Notes: generated by a model not told the origin, from the sequence alone. Shown: positions 54,874-63,281, counted from the stretch's first letter. The stretch is DNA of 64,000 bases from an uncultured Bacteroidia bacterium (GCA_902773925.1 CACYGI010000002.1:96990-160989), one strand, 5' to 3'. Numbers and translations: made by a program.

Positions 54874-57800
54874 ATGTATAAAATCACATCCCATCCGATT
54901 CTCGAGATTCCTGAAGAAAATCTCGTTGAATTCGAATTTGAAGGCAAAAAGGTCCGGGGCCAGAAAGGCCAGACCATCGCAGCCGCCCTGCATCAGGCAG
55001 GATTTCCCGTACACCATCACAGTCTGAAAGACCGCAACCGCTCAATGGAGTGCGGTATCGGCAAGTGCGGTGCATGTGAAATGATAGTCGACGGACATAT
55101 CCGCCGTATTTGCATCACCAAAGTTGACGGAGTCAAGAGCGTCCGCCGTACCGGCATCGACAGTTTCGGCGCAGTGGCGAGCGACACCCCGAAGGAAGAA
55201 CCCAAGCGCATCTTCAAGACGACCGTGGCCATCATCGGCGCAGGTCCTGCCGGTCTGGCAGTGCGCGAGGAGCTTCGCAAGGCTGGCATCGACAACCTGG
55301 TCCTCGACAACAATGACAAGATCGGCGGCCAGTTCCTGATGCAGACCCACCAGTTCTTCTTCTTTGAGAAGGAGAAGAAGTTCGGCGGTATGCGCGGTTT
55401 CGATATCGCAAAGACTCTCGCAGGCGACAGCGACGAGGGCATCATGCTCAATTGCGTGGTATGGGATATCCTTTCGGGCAAGCGTCTGGCGGTCAAGAAT
55501 CTCGCCACCCAGGAGGTATTCTACGTAGAGGCTGACCAGCTGGTCATCGCAACCGGCGCTCTGCCGTTTATGCCCGCCTTCAAGAATGACGATATTCCGG
55601 GCGTCTATACGGCCGCTGTCGTCCAGAGGATGATGAACAAGGAGTTTACATTGCTCGGCAAGAGCATTCTCACCGTAGGTGCCGGCAATATCGGTTACCT
55701 GACTTCGTATCAGGCAGTCCAGGCCGGAGCGAAGGTGAAGGCCATCATCGAGGCAATGCCGCGTGAGGGCGGTTTCCCCGTCCAGGCCAACCGCGTCCGT
55801 CGTCTGGGTATTCCCATTATGACGGGTTATACGCTGGTCGAGGCCATTCCCAATGCCGACCGCAGCGGCGTGACGGGTGCCATTATCGCAAAGTGCGAGA
55901 ATTTCAAGGCCATCCCCGGTACCGAAGTCCGTATCGACGGTATCGACTGTATCAATATCTGCACCGGTCTGCTGCCTGACAACCAGCTGATGCGCAAGGG
56001 CGCCGAGGTGTTCGGCCGCGCCTGCCACGGCGTCGGTGACGCAGTCCGCATCGGCGAAGGCACTTCCGCAGTCCTGCGCGGCCGCCAGTGCGCTTTCGAG
56101 ATTCAGCAGGAGCTGGGCAAACGCATCGATTACGATGCATATCTGACTCTTTCGAAGGAGTATATCGACTCCCAGCAGCATCCCGTACGCGTGCTCGACG
56201 AGCCCCGCAAGCCTTCGGCTGAGCGTATGGCAAAGGCCGGTTTCGTGGTCGCCGACTGCCTCTTCGGCTTCGCCTGCAACCCCTGCTCGTTCGCCTGCAA
56301 GCACGGCGCGATCACCAAGAGCTCGACTTCGGTCACTCCGGTTATCGATTATGACAAATGTATCGGCTGTATGGATTGCGTGTCGCAGTGCCCGGGCCTT
56401 GCCATTTTCGGCTACCGCACGGACAAGAAGCAGCTCTATCTCCCCGTCGAGGTGGCTGTCGAGGCCGGCGCTGAGGTCTTCCTGGTGGATGACAACGGCG
56501 CAAAGGTCGGCGAAGGTACGGTCAGCCGCGTGATTGTCAAGCCCAACAAGACCAACGTGGCCGTGGTCAATGCCGAGAAGCTTTACGACGAGAAGGATCC
56601 GCAGGCACTGCTTCAGGCACGCGGATTTATCGTCAAGTCCAATTATCCCGAACCGCTCAATCTCGTCCCGGCTCAGACGGATGACGAGTCTTCCTATATC
56701 TGCCACTGCGAGGATGTGCGCCTCTCCGACCTGCTCAAGCTTCTCGAGGGCCGCACGAGCATTACCGCTGCCGAGCTCAAGCATATTTCCCGTCTGGGAA
56801 TGGGTCCGTGCCGCGGCAGCCGCTGCCTCCCCCGCGCAAAGCAGGCTCTCCGCCCCTACGGCATCGAGGTTACGGGTGATTTCACGCCCCGCGGTCCTAT
56901 GGCCAATCTGGTCGAGATCGGCAATGTGATCAATCCTACCGACAGCTGCACGATCATCACTTCCGCCGCTCATACGGCCGCTCAGGTCGAGAAGGTGGGC
57001 GCATTCGTGGCCGGCGGCGGTATGGCCGGTACTGCTTTGTTCCGTTATCTGGCCGAGGCCGGTTTCAAGCCCGTGCTTGTCAATAAGGAGCACGGCAGTT
57101 CGTGGCGTTGCATCGCCGGCGGCCGTCCTGCTTTCTCTCTGCCCGCACTGGCTGATATCGCCAACAACAATCTCCAGATTTTCCGCGAACTGCAGGCTAA
57201 GCGCAATATCGACCTGAAGATGACGCGCTATGTCAATTTCGTTCACGATGAGGCTACATACCGTTCGCTGGATGCTTCCCGCGCGTGGTCTGATGCTTAT
57301 ATGGTGGAGCGCAAGGACTTTACGAAGGAGATTTCACCGTATTTCAATCCTTCGCTGGATATCTACAGCCACGCTCTGATTTCGAATGATTGCTGGCAGG
57401 CTACTCCCGGCAAGACCATCGATACTGTCCGCCAGATCGGTATCGCTGCAGGCGGCCGCGTTTTCGAGGATACGGAGCTGGTGAGCGTCGAGCGCAACGG
57501 CAAGCTGTACCGTGCGACCGTAAAGGGTCTGGACGGCAAGTACCGTGTCTATGAGACGGAGGTGTTCGTCAATGCCCTTGGCGCAGGTGCAGAGAAGTTT
57601 GCCCGCCAGATAGGTATAGAGACGGGCCTGTACCCCGTACGCCACCAGGCGTTTATCACCAAGCGCCTGCCGCTTATCGGCAAGGATGGCGATTCGCTGG
57701 ATATGCTTATCGACCGTCGTCACTATAAGGGATTCTCGGCTGTTTATGGTCAGCAGCTTGCGGAGACCGGCCAGATCATCGGCTGCGCCTCCCCTGCTCT

Positions 57801-58119
57801 GGACCATCCCGAGACGGCACAGAATCTCAAGATCAACAGCCAGGCGTTCCTGGAGATTGTCTCCGAGGTGTTTACCGAGTGGATTCCCCAGCTTAAGGGC
57901 ATGAGCTTCCAGGCTGTCTGGAGCGGTTATTATACTGAGCCGCGTTATATTGTCGATCCCGCTCTCGGCCTGCTGGTCGGTATGCGCGGCCACGGCTTTA
58001 TGCTCTCTCAGTATATCGCCAAGCTGTACGTGGATGCCCTCCTGGGCCGTGAGGTACCTGATTACTTCAAGGAGATGGCCCTCTCGGGTCGCGGCCTCAG
58101 CGAGCAGGCCTTCAAATAG
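54874..58119 (+). CDS. Fused multi-cofactor amino-acid-type dehydrogenase (HcnABC / archaeal proline-dehydrogenase-like)
   Basis: A single 1,081-residue cytoplasmic chain with five redox modules in order. First is a Fer2_4-type [2Fe-2S] domain (C60, C65, C68, C80). Next is a FAD/NAD-binding oxidoreductase domain (VAIIGAGPAGLAVREEL at 118, second Rossmann TVGAGNIGYL at 267). Third is a 2[4Fe-4S] ferredoxin (C462, C468, C471, C475; C496, C499, C502, C506). Fourth is a BFD-like [2Fe-2S] domain (C610, C612, C646, C651). Last is a DAO-type FAD domain (FVAGGGMAGTALFRYLAEAG at 711) reaching the C-terminus. These correspond to subunits encoded separately in hydrogen-cyanide synthase and in archaeal or clostridial proline/hydroxyproline dehydrogenases. 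The substrate is probably a small amino or imino acid; this is inference. Confidence 0.85.
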   Translation: MYKITSHPILEIPEENLVEFEFEGKKVRGQKGQTIAAALHQAGFPVHHHSLKDRNRSMECGIGKCGACEMIVDGHIRRICITKVDGVKSVRRTGIDSFGAVASDTPKEEPKRIFKTTVAIIGAGPAGLAVREELRKAGIDNLVLDNNDKIGGQFLMQTHQFFFFEKEKKFGGMRGFDIAKTLAGDSDEGIMLNCVVWDILSGKRLAVKNLATQEVFYVEADQLVIATGALPFMPAFKNDDIPGVYTAAVVQRMMNKEFTLLGKSILTVGAGNIGYLTSYQAVQAGAKVKAIIEAMPREGGFPVQANRVRRLGIPIMTGYTLVEAIPNADRSGVTGAIIAKCENFKAIPGTEVRIDGIDCINICTGLLPDNQLMRKGAEVFGRACHGVGDAVRIGEGTSAVLRGRQCAFEIQQELGKRIDYDAYLTLSKEYIDSQQHPVRVLDEPRKPSAERMAKAGFVVADCLFGFACNPCSFACKHGAITKSSTSVTPVIDYDKCIGCMDCVSQCPGLAIFGYRTDKKQLYLPVEVAVEAGAEVFLVDDNGAKVGEGTVSRVIVKPNKTNVAVVNAEKLYDEKDPQALLQARGFIVKSNYPEPLNLVPAQTDDESSYICHCEDVRLSDLLKLLEGRTSITAAELKHISRLGMGPCRGSRCLPRAKQALRPYGIEVTGDFTPRGPMANLVEIGNVINPTDSCTIITSAAHTAAQVEKVGAFVAGGGMAGTALFRYLAEAGFKPVLVNKEHGSSWRCIAGGRPAFSLPALADIANNNLQIFRELQAKRNIDLKMTRYVNFVHDEATYRSLDASRAWSDAYMVERKDFTKEISPYFNPSLDIYSHALISNDCWQATPGKTIDTVRQIGIAAGGRVFEDTELVSVERNGKLYRATVKGLDGKYRVYETEVFVNALGAGAEKFARQIGIETGLYPVRHQAFITKRLPLIGKDGDSLDMLIDRRHYKGFSAVYGQQLAETGQIIGCASPALDHPETAQNLKINSQAFLEIVSEVFTEWIPQLKGMSFQAVWSGYYTEPRYIVDPALGLLVGMRGHGFMLSQYIAKLYVDALLGREVPDYFKEMALSGRGLSEQAFK

Positions 58120-58143
58120 CAGCCCGCACCCGCATCAATCCAA

Positions 58144-58186
58144 CCGGGGCAGAGTCCTTTCTTCAGGACCCCGCCCCGGCTGCTTT
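58144..58186 (+). terminator. Terminator after the fused oxidoreductase
   Basis: Outer stem CCGGGGC / GCCCCGG with inner GTCCT / AGGAC, followed by CTGCTTTA. It has a modest T-tract. Confidence 0.6.
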
Positions 58187-58216
58187 ATCCCCCGCCCCTT
58201 CGTCAGGGCCTCTGCC

Positions 58217-58319
58217 CGCCGGCTGCGCCTTCGCGCCTCGAAGTTATATTTTTGCACGCCTGTCGGCTTAGCAAATAATATAACTATCTCGGCTCCACCA
58301 GGCTACGCGCAGCCGGCGG
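58217..58319. repeat. 103-bp structured interspersed repeat, copy 2
   Basis: Here the terminal inverted repeats CGCCGGCTGCGC / GCGCAGCCGGCG are perfect over 12 bases. The inner stem is AGTTATAT / ATATAACT. The change at 58249 (T for C) is matched by 58278 (A for G), so pairing is kept relative to copy 1. Confidence 0.85.
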
Positions 58320-58419
58320 TCAAAAGCGGGCACAAAAAGGGCCGATTTTGTGTCCGGATTGTGAAAAAAGTCAAAGCGGGCACAAAAAGGCGGGTTTTTG
58401 TGGCCGGTTTGCGTGAAGG
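58320..58419. repeat. Two tandem hairpin repeats of about 50 bp
   Basis: Units 58320-58370 and 58371-58419 both begin TCAAA(A)GCGGGCACAAAAAG. In each, GGGCACAAAA faces TTTTGTG(T/G)CC, so each unit forms its own hairpin. Confidence 0.8.
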
Positions 58420-58434
58420 CGTGCCCGGAGGGGG

Positions 58435-59019
58435 TTAGTCTTTGCTGATGTAGGAGAGGAATTCGTCGCGGGTACGGGGATCGCGGCGGAAGATACCGGT
58501 AAGGCAGGTGGAGACCATCTCGCCCTCCTTGCGGGCGCCACGGCTCTCCTTGCACATATGGCGGGCCTTCATAACAAGGGCCATGCCCTGGGGCGGGTAC
58601 TCATCCCCGAGAGCATCTGCGAGCATCTCGACAACATCGTGCACGAGACGCTCCTGGACCTGCATCCTGGCAGCGCAGTAATCTACTACGCGGGCAATCT
58701 TCGAGAGCCCGAGGATGCGGCCGTAATTGTTGGGAATGTAAGCAAACCAGTACTCCCCGAAGAAAGTGCGGCAGTGATGCTCGCACAGGGAATAGAACGT
58801 GCCGTGGTCCACGATCATATTGTCATAGACGATACCGTCCTGCCCGTTGGGAAAGGTAGTGATGACAGGCTTCTGCTCCGGGTCATAGCCCCGGAACATC
58901 TCCTTGAACATCCGGACGATACGGTCGGGAGTCTGCTGCAGTCCGACCCGGTCCGGATCCTCGCCCACGAACTCCAGAAGGTCGCGGATATGTGATTTTG
59001 CCTGCTCTTCGGTAATCAT
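58435..59019 (-). CDS. folE: GTP cyclohydrolase I
   Basis: Converts GTP to dihydroneopterin triphosphate, first step of folate and also the feeder for queuosine (QueD uses its product). The 194-residue protein has TFYSLCEHHCRTFFGEYWFAYIP-like zinc site (shown as SLCEHHCRTFFGE), GLSKIARVVDY and the third zinc Cys in KARHMCKESRGARK. The canonical SMCEHHLLPF reads SLCEHHCRTF, a variation, but the zinc and catalytic Cys/His are kept. It lies 67 bases downstream of rpsU on the same strand. Confidence 0.95.
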   Translation of the reverse strand: MITEEQAKSHIRDLLEFVGEDPDRVGLQQTPDRIVRMFKEMFRGYDPEQKPVITTFPNGQDGIVYDNMIVDHGTFYSLCEHHCRTFFGEYWFAYIPNNYGRILGLSKIARVVDYCAARMQVQERLVHDVVEMLADALGDEYPPQGMALVMKARHMCKESRGARKEGEMVSTCLTGIFRRDPRTRDEFLSYISKD

Positions 59020-59086
59020 TGGTTTGCCTTTTTAAAATACAGGCGCAGCCTCAACAGCCGCGCCTGTCAATCTTAAGACGGATGAA

Positions 59087-59281
59087 TTACATCTCGTCGC
59101 GGAGCTGCATCTGCTGTACGTAGATGGCCTTGTTGCGCTGCTCACGGCGCTTCACGGAAGGCTTCTCAAAAGTCTTACGGCTGCGGAGCTCACGGATGAT
59201 ACCCGTCTTCTCGAACTTGCGCTTGAACTTCTTCAGAGCTTTTTCGATGTTCTCGCCTTCTTTAACCTGTACGATAATCAT
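59087..59281 (-). CDS. rpsU: Small-subunit ribosomal protein bS21
   Basis: A 64-residue protein, MIIVQVKEGENIEKALKKFK then KFEKTGIIRELRSRKTFEKP, the standard bS21 pattern. In Bacteroidetes ribosomes bS21 helps hide the anti-SD sequence of 16S rRNA, which explains the general lack of SD use. This gene itself has a strong SD (AAAGGAGGTG at 59291-59300), which fits autoregulation as reported for Flavobacterium. It has its own promoter at 59313-59343. Confidence 0.97.
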   Translation of the reverse strand: MIIVQVKEGENIEKALKKFKRKFEKTGIIRELRSRKTFEKPSVKRREQRNKAIYVQQMQLRDEM

Positions 59282-59290
59282 TTGCTAATA

Positions 59291-59300
59291 CACCTCCTTT
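59291..59300 (-). promoter_or_regulatory. Strong Shine-Dalgarno sequence of rpsU
   Basis: AAAGGAGGTG on the minus strand, 9 bases upstream of the ATG at 59281. It is complementary to the 3' end of 16S rRNA over its full length, in a genome where most starts have no SD. Confidence 0.85.
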
Positions 59301-59312
59301 TCCTTGGGGATG

Positions 59313-59343
59313 CAAATGTAGGTAAAATTTTATTCATGGCCAA
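59313..59343 (-). promoter_or_regulatory. Promoter for rpsU
   Basis: TTG (59341-59343), a 20-base spacer and TACATTTG (59313-59320) on the minus strand. Confidence 0.65.
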
Positions 59344-59363
59344 TTTTTTGTTATAAATTGTCC

Positions 59364-59371
59364 TATCTTTG
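59364..59371 (+). promoter_or_regulatory. -7 element for DUF1460-recombinase-hpf run
   Basis: TATCTTTG, 18 bases upstream of the ATG at 59390. No ideally spaced -33 box was found. Confidence 0.5.
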
Positions 59372-59389
59372 TTGCAGAATAACAGCCAA

Positions 59390-60265
59390 ATGATGAAATC
59401 CCCACGTTTTAAGAATATAATCCTGCGCGCTCTGATATTGCTGCTGACTTCGGCGACAGCCGGTGCCGTGACGCCGGACAATCAGATGCGCTACAAACCG
59501 GAGGACGTCAGCCGCCTGGAGGAGGTACTTCCCAAAGTCAAGGCGATGGACGGCCTTACTCCCGGAGAACGCCTGGCAGCTACGGCGCGACTCTTTATGG
59601 ATACGCCCTATGTGGCAGGGAGCCTTGAGATCGAGCCGGAGATGCTGACCTTCAGCCTGACCGGCACCGACTGCATACTCTTCGTCGAGATGTGCGTCGC
59701 CCTCGGCCTTACGGTGGACAATGGCGGCAGCGGCATCGAGGATTACGCCGAAGAGGTACGCCAGCTCCGTTATCGCGACGGCACGGTGGACGGCTACGCT
59801 TCGCGACTGCACTATACTTCCGAATGGATGGCGCAGGCCGAGGCGCGCGGAATCCTGCGCGAGATCACAAGCGAGATCGGCGGCATCCCCTTTGACCAGA
59901 AGTTCAATTTTATGTCCACCCACCCGCAGGCTTACAAGCAGCTGAGCGATTCGCCCTCGGAGACGGCGCGCATCCGCAAGGCCGAAAAGGCCCTTGAAGC
60001 ACGCCAGTACCATTACATTCCGAAGGATGCGCTTACCGCCTCACTCGACAAGCTGCAGGACGGCGATATCGTCTGCTTCACCTGCGGCATCTCGGGTCTG
60101 GACATCGCACACCTGGGCATCGCGCTCCACGACAGGGACGGCCGCCTGACATTCATCCACGCATCATCCACGGGCAAGAAAGTCCTCATCCAGAAAGGCA
60201 CGATCGGCTCATACATTTCCGGCATCAAGCGTTTTACGGGCCTTAGGGTCATCCGTCCGCTCTGA
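59390..60265 (+). CDS. DUF1460 family protein, probable exported cell-wall amidase
   Basis: A 291-residue protein starting at the ATG at 59390 (MMKSPRFKNIILRALILLLT), with a signal peptide. DUF1460 proteins, known from Bacteroidetes structures, have an NlpC/P60-related cysteine-peptidase fold and are thought to act on muropeptides. Candidate catalytic residues are the Cys in LTGTDCILFVEMCVAL and the His in GLDIAHLGIALHD; TFIHASS is conserved-looking near the end. It is followed by the tyrosine recombinase after 14 bases. Confidence 0.85.
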   Translation: MMKSPRFKNIILRALILLLTSATAGAVTPDNQMRYKPEDVSRLEEVLPKVKAMDGLTPGERLAATARLFMDTPYVAGSLEIEPEMLTFSLTGTDCILFVEMCVALGLTVDNGGSGIEDYAEEVRQLRYRDGTVDGYASRLHYTSEWMAQAEARGILREITSEIGGIPFDQKFNFMSTHPQAYKQLSDSPSETARIRKAEKALEARQYHYIPKDALTASLDKLQDGDIVCFTCGISGLDIAHLGIALHDRDGRLTFIHASSTGKKVLIQKGTIGSYISGIKRFTGLRVIRPL

Positions 60266-60279
60266 GAGGCAAAAGCACG

Positions 60280-61209
60280 ATGCAGATAACCGACGATTTC
60301 CTCCGCTATCTGAAGTCCGAACGCCGCTGCTCGCCGCGTACGGTAAAACTCTACGAAGCGGCCGTAAGCAACTTCTTCGCAGTGGCAACGGCGGACGAAG
60401 GCGGCACCACGGGCAAAAGCGACGAAGACCTGCTCGCGACTCTTACCCCGATGAGCGTGCGGCACTTCATAGCCAAGCGAATGGACGAGGGAATGGACGC
60501 GCGCAGCGTCAATCTGGAGCTCTCGGCACTGAGCTCGTTCTGCCGCTATCTGATGCGCGACGGCCGACTGAAGTCCAATCCCGTCGCGAAAGTACCCCGT
60601 CCGAAGCAGACCCGCCCCCTGCCGAAATTCTACAGCGAGCAGGCCATCGAGTCTTATTTTGACGAATCAAAAGCGGCCTGCGAGGCAGAGCCTGACAATT
60701 TCGCGCTGCTGCGCACGCGAATGATAATGCTCATCCTCTACTCGACCGGAATGCGCCGGAGCGAAGTTTGCAGCCTGAAACGCAGCGATTTCGATGCCTC
60801 GAGGCAGGTTTTCCGCGTAACGGGAAAGGGTGACAAGCCAAGAGAAATTCCGGTACCGGCAATGATTTGTGAAGAAATTTTGTTATATTTGGAAAAGTTT
60901 GAGCGGGAGCACCCGTCCAATCCTCAGGGGTTCTTCTTCCTTACGCCCAAAGGCTTGCCGCTATATCCGGCATTTGTCAACCTGGCAGTGAAGCAGGAGC
61001 TTTCGGGGCTGGAGGGATTCGACGGACGCAAGTCGCCGCACCTGCTGCGGCATTCGCTTGCCACCCACCTGCTCAACCGGGGCGCTGACCTTAACAGCAT
61101 AAAGGAGATTCTGGGCCATAGTTCGCTCGCCGCCACGCAGATCTATACCCACAACTCCTTCGCCCAATTGAAACGAGTTTATCAAAACGCCCATCCAAGG
61201 GCCAAATAA
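60280..61209 (+). CDS. Tyrosine recombinase, XerC/XerD type
   Basis: A 309-residue site-specific recombinase for chromosome dimer resolution. The N-terminal SAM-like core-binding domain (FLRYLKSERRCSPRTVKLYE) is followed by the catalytic domain with Arg in STGMRRSEVCSL, Lys in TGKGDKPREIPVP, HLLRHSLATHLL (His and Arg), the next His in ILGHSSLAATQIY, and the Tyr nucleophile in TQIYTH. The length is that of Xer proteins and there are no mobile-element genes nearby, so a housekeeping role is likely. The stop codon overlaps the SD of hpf. Confidence 0.93.
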   Translation: MQITDDFLRYLKSERRCSPRTVKLYEAAVSNFFAVATADEGGTTGKSDEDLLATLTPMSVRHFIAKRMDEGMDARSVNLELSALSSFCRYLMRDGRLKSNPVAKVPRPKQTRPLPKFYSEQAIESYFDESKAACEAEPDNFALLRTRMIMLILYSTGMRRSEVCSLKRSDFDASRQVFRVTGKGDKPREIPVPAMICEEILLYLEKFEREHPSNPQGFFFLTPKGLPLYPAFVNLAVKQELSGLEGFDGRKSPHLLRHSLATHLLNRGADLNSIKEILGHSSLAATQIYTHNSFAQLKRVYQNAHPRAK

Positions 61210-61215
61210 GGAGGT
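61208..61215 (+). promoter_or_regulatory. Strong Shine-Dalgarno sequence of hpf
   Basis: AAGGAGGT, 4 bases before the ATG at 61220 and overlapping the recombinase stop codon. It is one of only a few strong SD sequences in the window. Confidence 0.8.
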
Positions 61216-61219
61216 AAAT

Positions 61220-61519
61220 ATGGAAATTAGTGTACAATCGATCAAGTTTGACGCAGACCAGAAGCTGCTCGATTTCATTGACAAGAAGCTTTCGAAGCTG
61301 TCAAAGTTCTACGAAGAGACGGAGCGCCTGGAGGTCACCCTCTCGCTGCTTCCCGACCACGAGAACAAGAACGTCAAGATCCGTGCGGCAATCCCCGGCG
61401 ACGACATCATCGTAGAGCGCAAGTCGGACAAGTTTGAAAACGCCATCGTCGAGTGCGCAGGTATCCTCAAGGAGTTGCTCGTAGCAGCCAAGGAGAAGAA
61501 GTACCGCAGCCTCAACTAA
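61220..61519 (+). CDS. hpf: Ribosome hibernation-promoting factor (HPF/RaiA family, short form)
   Basis: A 99-residue protein starting MEISVQSIKFDADQKLLDFI, then KKLSKLSKFYEETERLEVTL and a final KFENAIVECAGILKELLVAA, matching the beta-alpha-beta-beta-beta-alpha fold of HPF/YfiA. It binds the decoding centre and stores idle ribosomes. It is the short form without the C-terminal dimerisation domain. It lies 10 bases after the recombinase and is preceded by a perfect SD. Confidence 0.93.
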   Translation: MEISVQSIKFDADQKLLDFIDKKLSKLSKFYEETERLEVTLSLLPDHENKNVKIRAAIPGDDIIVERKSDKFENAIVECAGILKELLVAAKEKKYRSLN

Positions 61520-61554
61520 ACCACTGCACTGACATATTTCAGCATGAACGAATA

Positions 61555-61590
61555 CCGGCCGGAGCATCGAGCTCCGGCCGGCTTCTTTCT
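61555..61590. terminator. Bidirectional terminator, hpf and pruA
   Basis: Perfect 11-bp stem CCGGCCGGAGC / GCTCCGGCCGG with an ATCGA loop and CTTCTTT after it. The genes converge here. Confidence 0.8.
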
Positions 61591-61606
61591 GCATAAGGGC
61601 AGATCT

Positions 61607-63232
61607 TTACTTCATATACGAATACTTGAAGCTGCGTGCAGGGACCAGAGTCTCCTTGATAGCACGCGGAATCGACCAGCGAATGAGGTTGAACTCGCCG
61701 CCCGCCTTGTCGTTGGTACCCGAAGCGCGGGAACCGCCGAAGGGCTGCAGACCGACGACAGCTCCGGTCGGCTTGTCGTTGATATAGAAGTTGCCGGCTG
61801 CATAGCGCAGGCGGTCTGCGATCTTCTGGACTGCAAGACGGTCCTTTCCGAACACTGCACCGGTCAGGCCGTAAGGCGAAGTGGTGTCGCAAAGCTCGAC
61901 AGCCTTGTCCACATCCTTGTCAGCATATACATAGACGGTGAGGACCGGACCGAAGATCTCCTCTTCCATAGTCTTGAAATGAGGATCGGTGGTCTCGATG
62001 ACCGTCGGTTCGACGAAATAGCCGACGCTCTTGTCGCACTTGCCGCCGACGACGATCTTGGCGTCCTTCGAAGCCTTTGCGTAAGCGATGTGAGCGGCGA
62101 TATTGTCAAACGACGCCTCGTCGATAACTGCGTTGATGAAATTGTCGGGATCGCAGACATCGCCCATCTTTGCCTCCTTGGCGAAAGCCTTGATACCTGC
62201 AAGAACCTCCTTCCAGAGAGACTTCGGGCAATACATACGGCTGGCTGCGGAGCACTTCTGGCCCTGGAATTCGAATGCGCCGCAGAATGCTGCCGTAGCG
62301 ACATCCTTCGGATCGGCCGAGGGGTGGACGAAGATGAAGTCCTTGCCACCGGTCTCACCCACCAGACGCGGATAGCTGACGTACTTGTCGAGGTTCTCGC
62401 CGACCTGCTTCCAGAGAGTGTTGAAGGTTGCGGAGGAACCGGTGAAGTGAACGCCTGCAAGGTGCTTGGAAGCGAAAATCTCCTTGCCGATGACCGAGCC
62501 CTGGCCGGGGATGAAGTTGACGACGCCGGCGGGAACGCCTGCCTCTTCGAAAATCTTCATCAGGTAGTAGTTGGACAGGATAGCGGTGGTCGAAGGCTTC
62601 CAGACGGTGACGTTGCCCATCAGCACGGGCGACATATTGAGGTTGGATGCAATCGAGGTGAAGTTGAACGGGGTAAGGGCGAATACGAAGCCCTCGAGGG
62701 GACGGTACTCCACGGTATTGATCTGACCCTTCGCGCTCTTGGGCTGGAAGCTGTAGATCTCGGATGCGAAATGCGCATTGTAGCGGAGGAAGTCGATCAG
62801 CTCGCAGACGCCGTCAATCTCAGCCTGGTAGATATTCTTGCTCTGGCCGAGCATCAGCGATGCGCTCATCAGCGCGCGATACTTGGTGGAAATAAGCTCC
62901 GCGACCTTCATCAGGATGGAAGCGCGGACGGTCCAGTCGGTCTGTGACCACTGCTTATGAGCCTCCATTGCAGCATCGATAGCCATACGGACCTCCTTTG
63001 CGCCGGCCTTGTGATAAGTAGCAAGGACGTGATGGTGGTCGTGAGGCATCACCACGTGACCGGTATTGCCTGTACGGACCTCTTTGCCGCCGATGATCAG
63101 CGGAATATCCAACTCGATGCCTTTCTGGCGCTCGAGCTCCTTCTCCAGAGCCTTACGCTCAGGAGAACCTTTGAGATAAGTAAGCACCGGCTCATTTGCG
63201 GGCAGGGGGAAAGAATAGATTGCGTCTCTCAT
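61607..63232 (-). CDS. pruA: L-glutamate gamma-semialdehyde (1-pyrroline-5-carboxylate) dehydrogenase
   Basis: Oxidises glutamate semialdehyde to glutamate with NAD+, the last step of proline breakdown. The 541-residue monofunctional enzyme has FALTPFNFTSIASNLNMSPV, VWKPSTTAILSNYYLMKIF (NAD-binding Lys), GVHFTGSSATFNTLWKQVGE, LVGETGGKDFI (catalytic Glu) and FQGQKCSAASRMY (catalytic Cys). It has no proline dehydrogenase domain. The fused oxidoreductase 3.5 kb away could supply the first step, but that link is speculative. Confidence 0.94.
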   Translation of the reverse strand: MRDAIYSFPLPANEPVLTYLKGSPERKALEKELERQKGIELDIPLIIGGKEVRTGNTGHVVMPHDHHHVLATYHKAGAKEVRMAIDAAMEAHKQWSQTDWTVRASILMKVAELISTKYRALMSASLMLGQSKNIYQAEIDGVCELIDFLRYNAHFASEIYSFQPKSAKGQINTVEYRPLEGFVFALTPFNFTSIASNLNMSPVLMGNVTVWKPSTTAILSNYYLMKIFEEAGVPAGVVNFIPGQGSVIGKEIFASKHLAGVHFTGSSATFNTLWKQVGENLDKYVSYPRLVGETGGKDFIFVHPSADPKDVATAAFCGAFEFQGQKCSAASRMYCPKSLWKEVLAGIKAFAKEAKMGDVCDPDNFINAVIDEASFDNIAAHIAYAKASKDAKIVVGGKCDKSVGYFVEPTVIETTDPHFKTMEEEIFGPVLTVYVYADKDVDKAVELCDTTSPYGLTGAVFGKDRLAVQKIADRLRYAAGNFYINDKPTGAVVGLQPFGGSRASGTNDKAGGEFNLIRWSIPRAIKETLVPARSFKYSYMK

Positions 63233-63281
63233 TGTATTGTCGTTTAAGAATATTGTTTGAATATCGGTTTAACTTTAGAAA

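Larger units (their letters stand above)
58187..58434. other. Repeat-filled gap before folE
   Basis: No gene seen. It contains the second 103-bp interspersed repeat (58217-58319) and two tandem hairpin repeats (58320-58419) directly abutting it. Confidence 0.7.

Noticed and set aside
55042..57246. 734-residue open frame antisense to the fused oxidoreductase
   Set aside because: Long antisense frames are expected in GC-rich genes with strong third-base bias. It has no family resemblance and lies over clear domain motifs on the other strand.
58268..58555. Minus-strand frame crossing the folE end and repeats
   Set aside because: Its sequence is a read-through of the hairpin repeats; no homology or start signal.
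60280..61209. Integrase of a mobile element
   Set aside because: The protein has Xer length and layout, sits among housekeeping genes, and no attachment-site repeats or cargo genes flank it.
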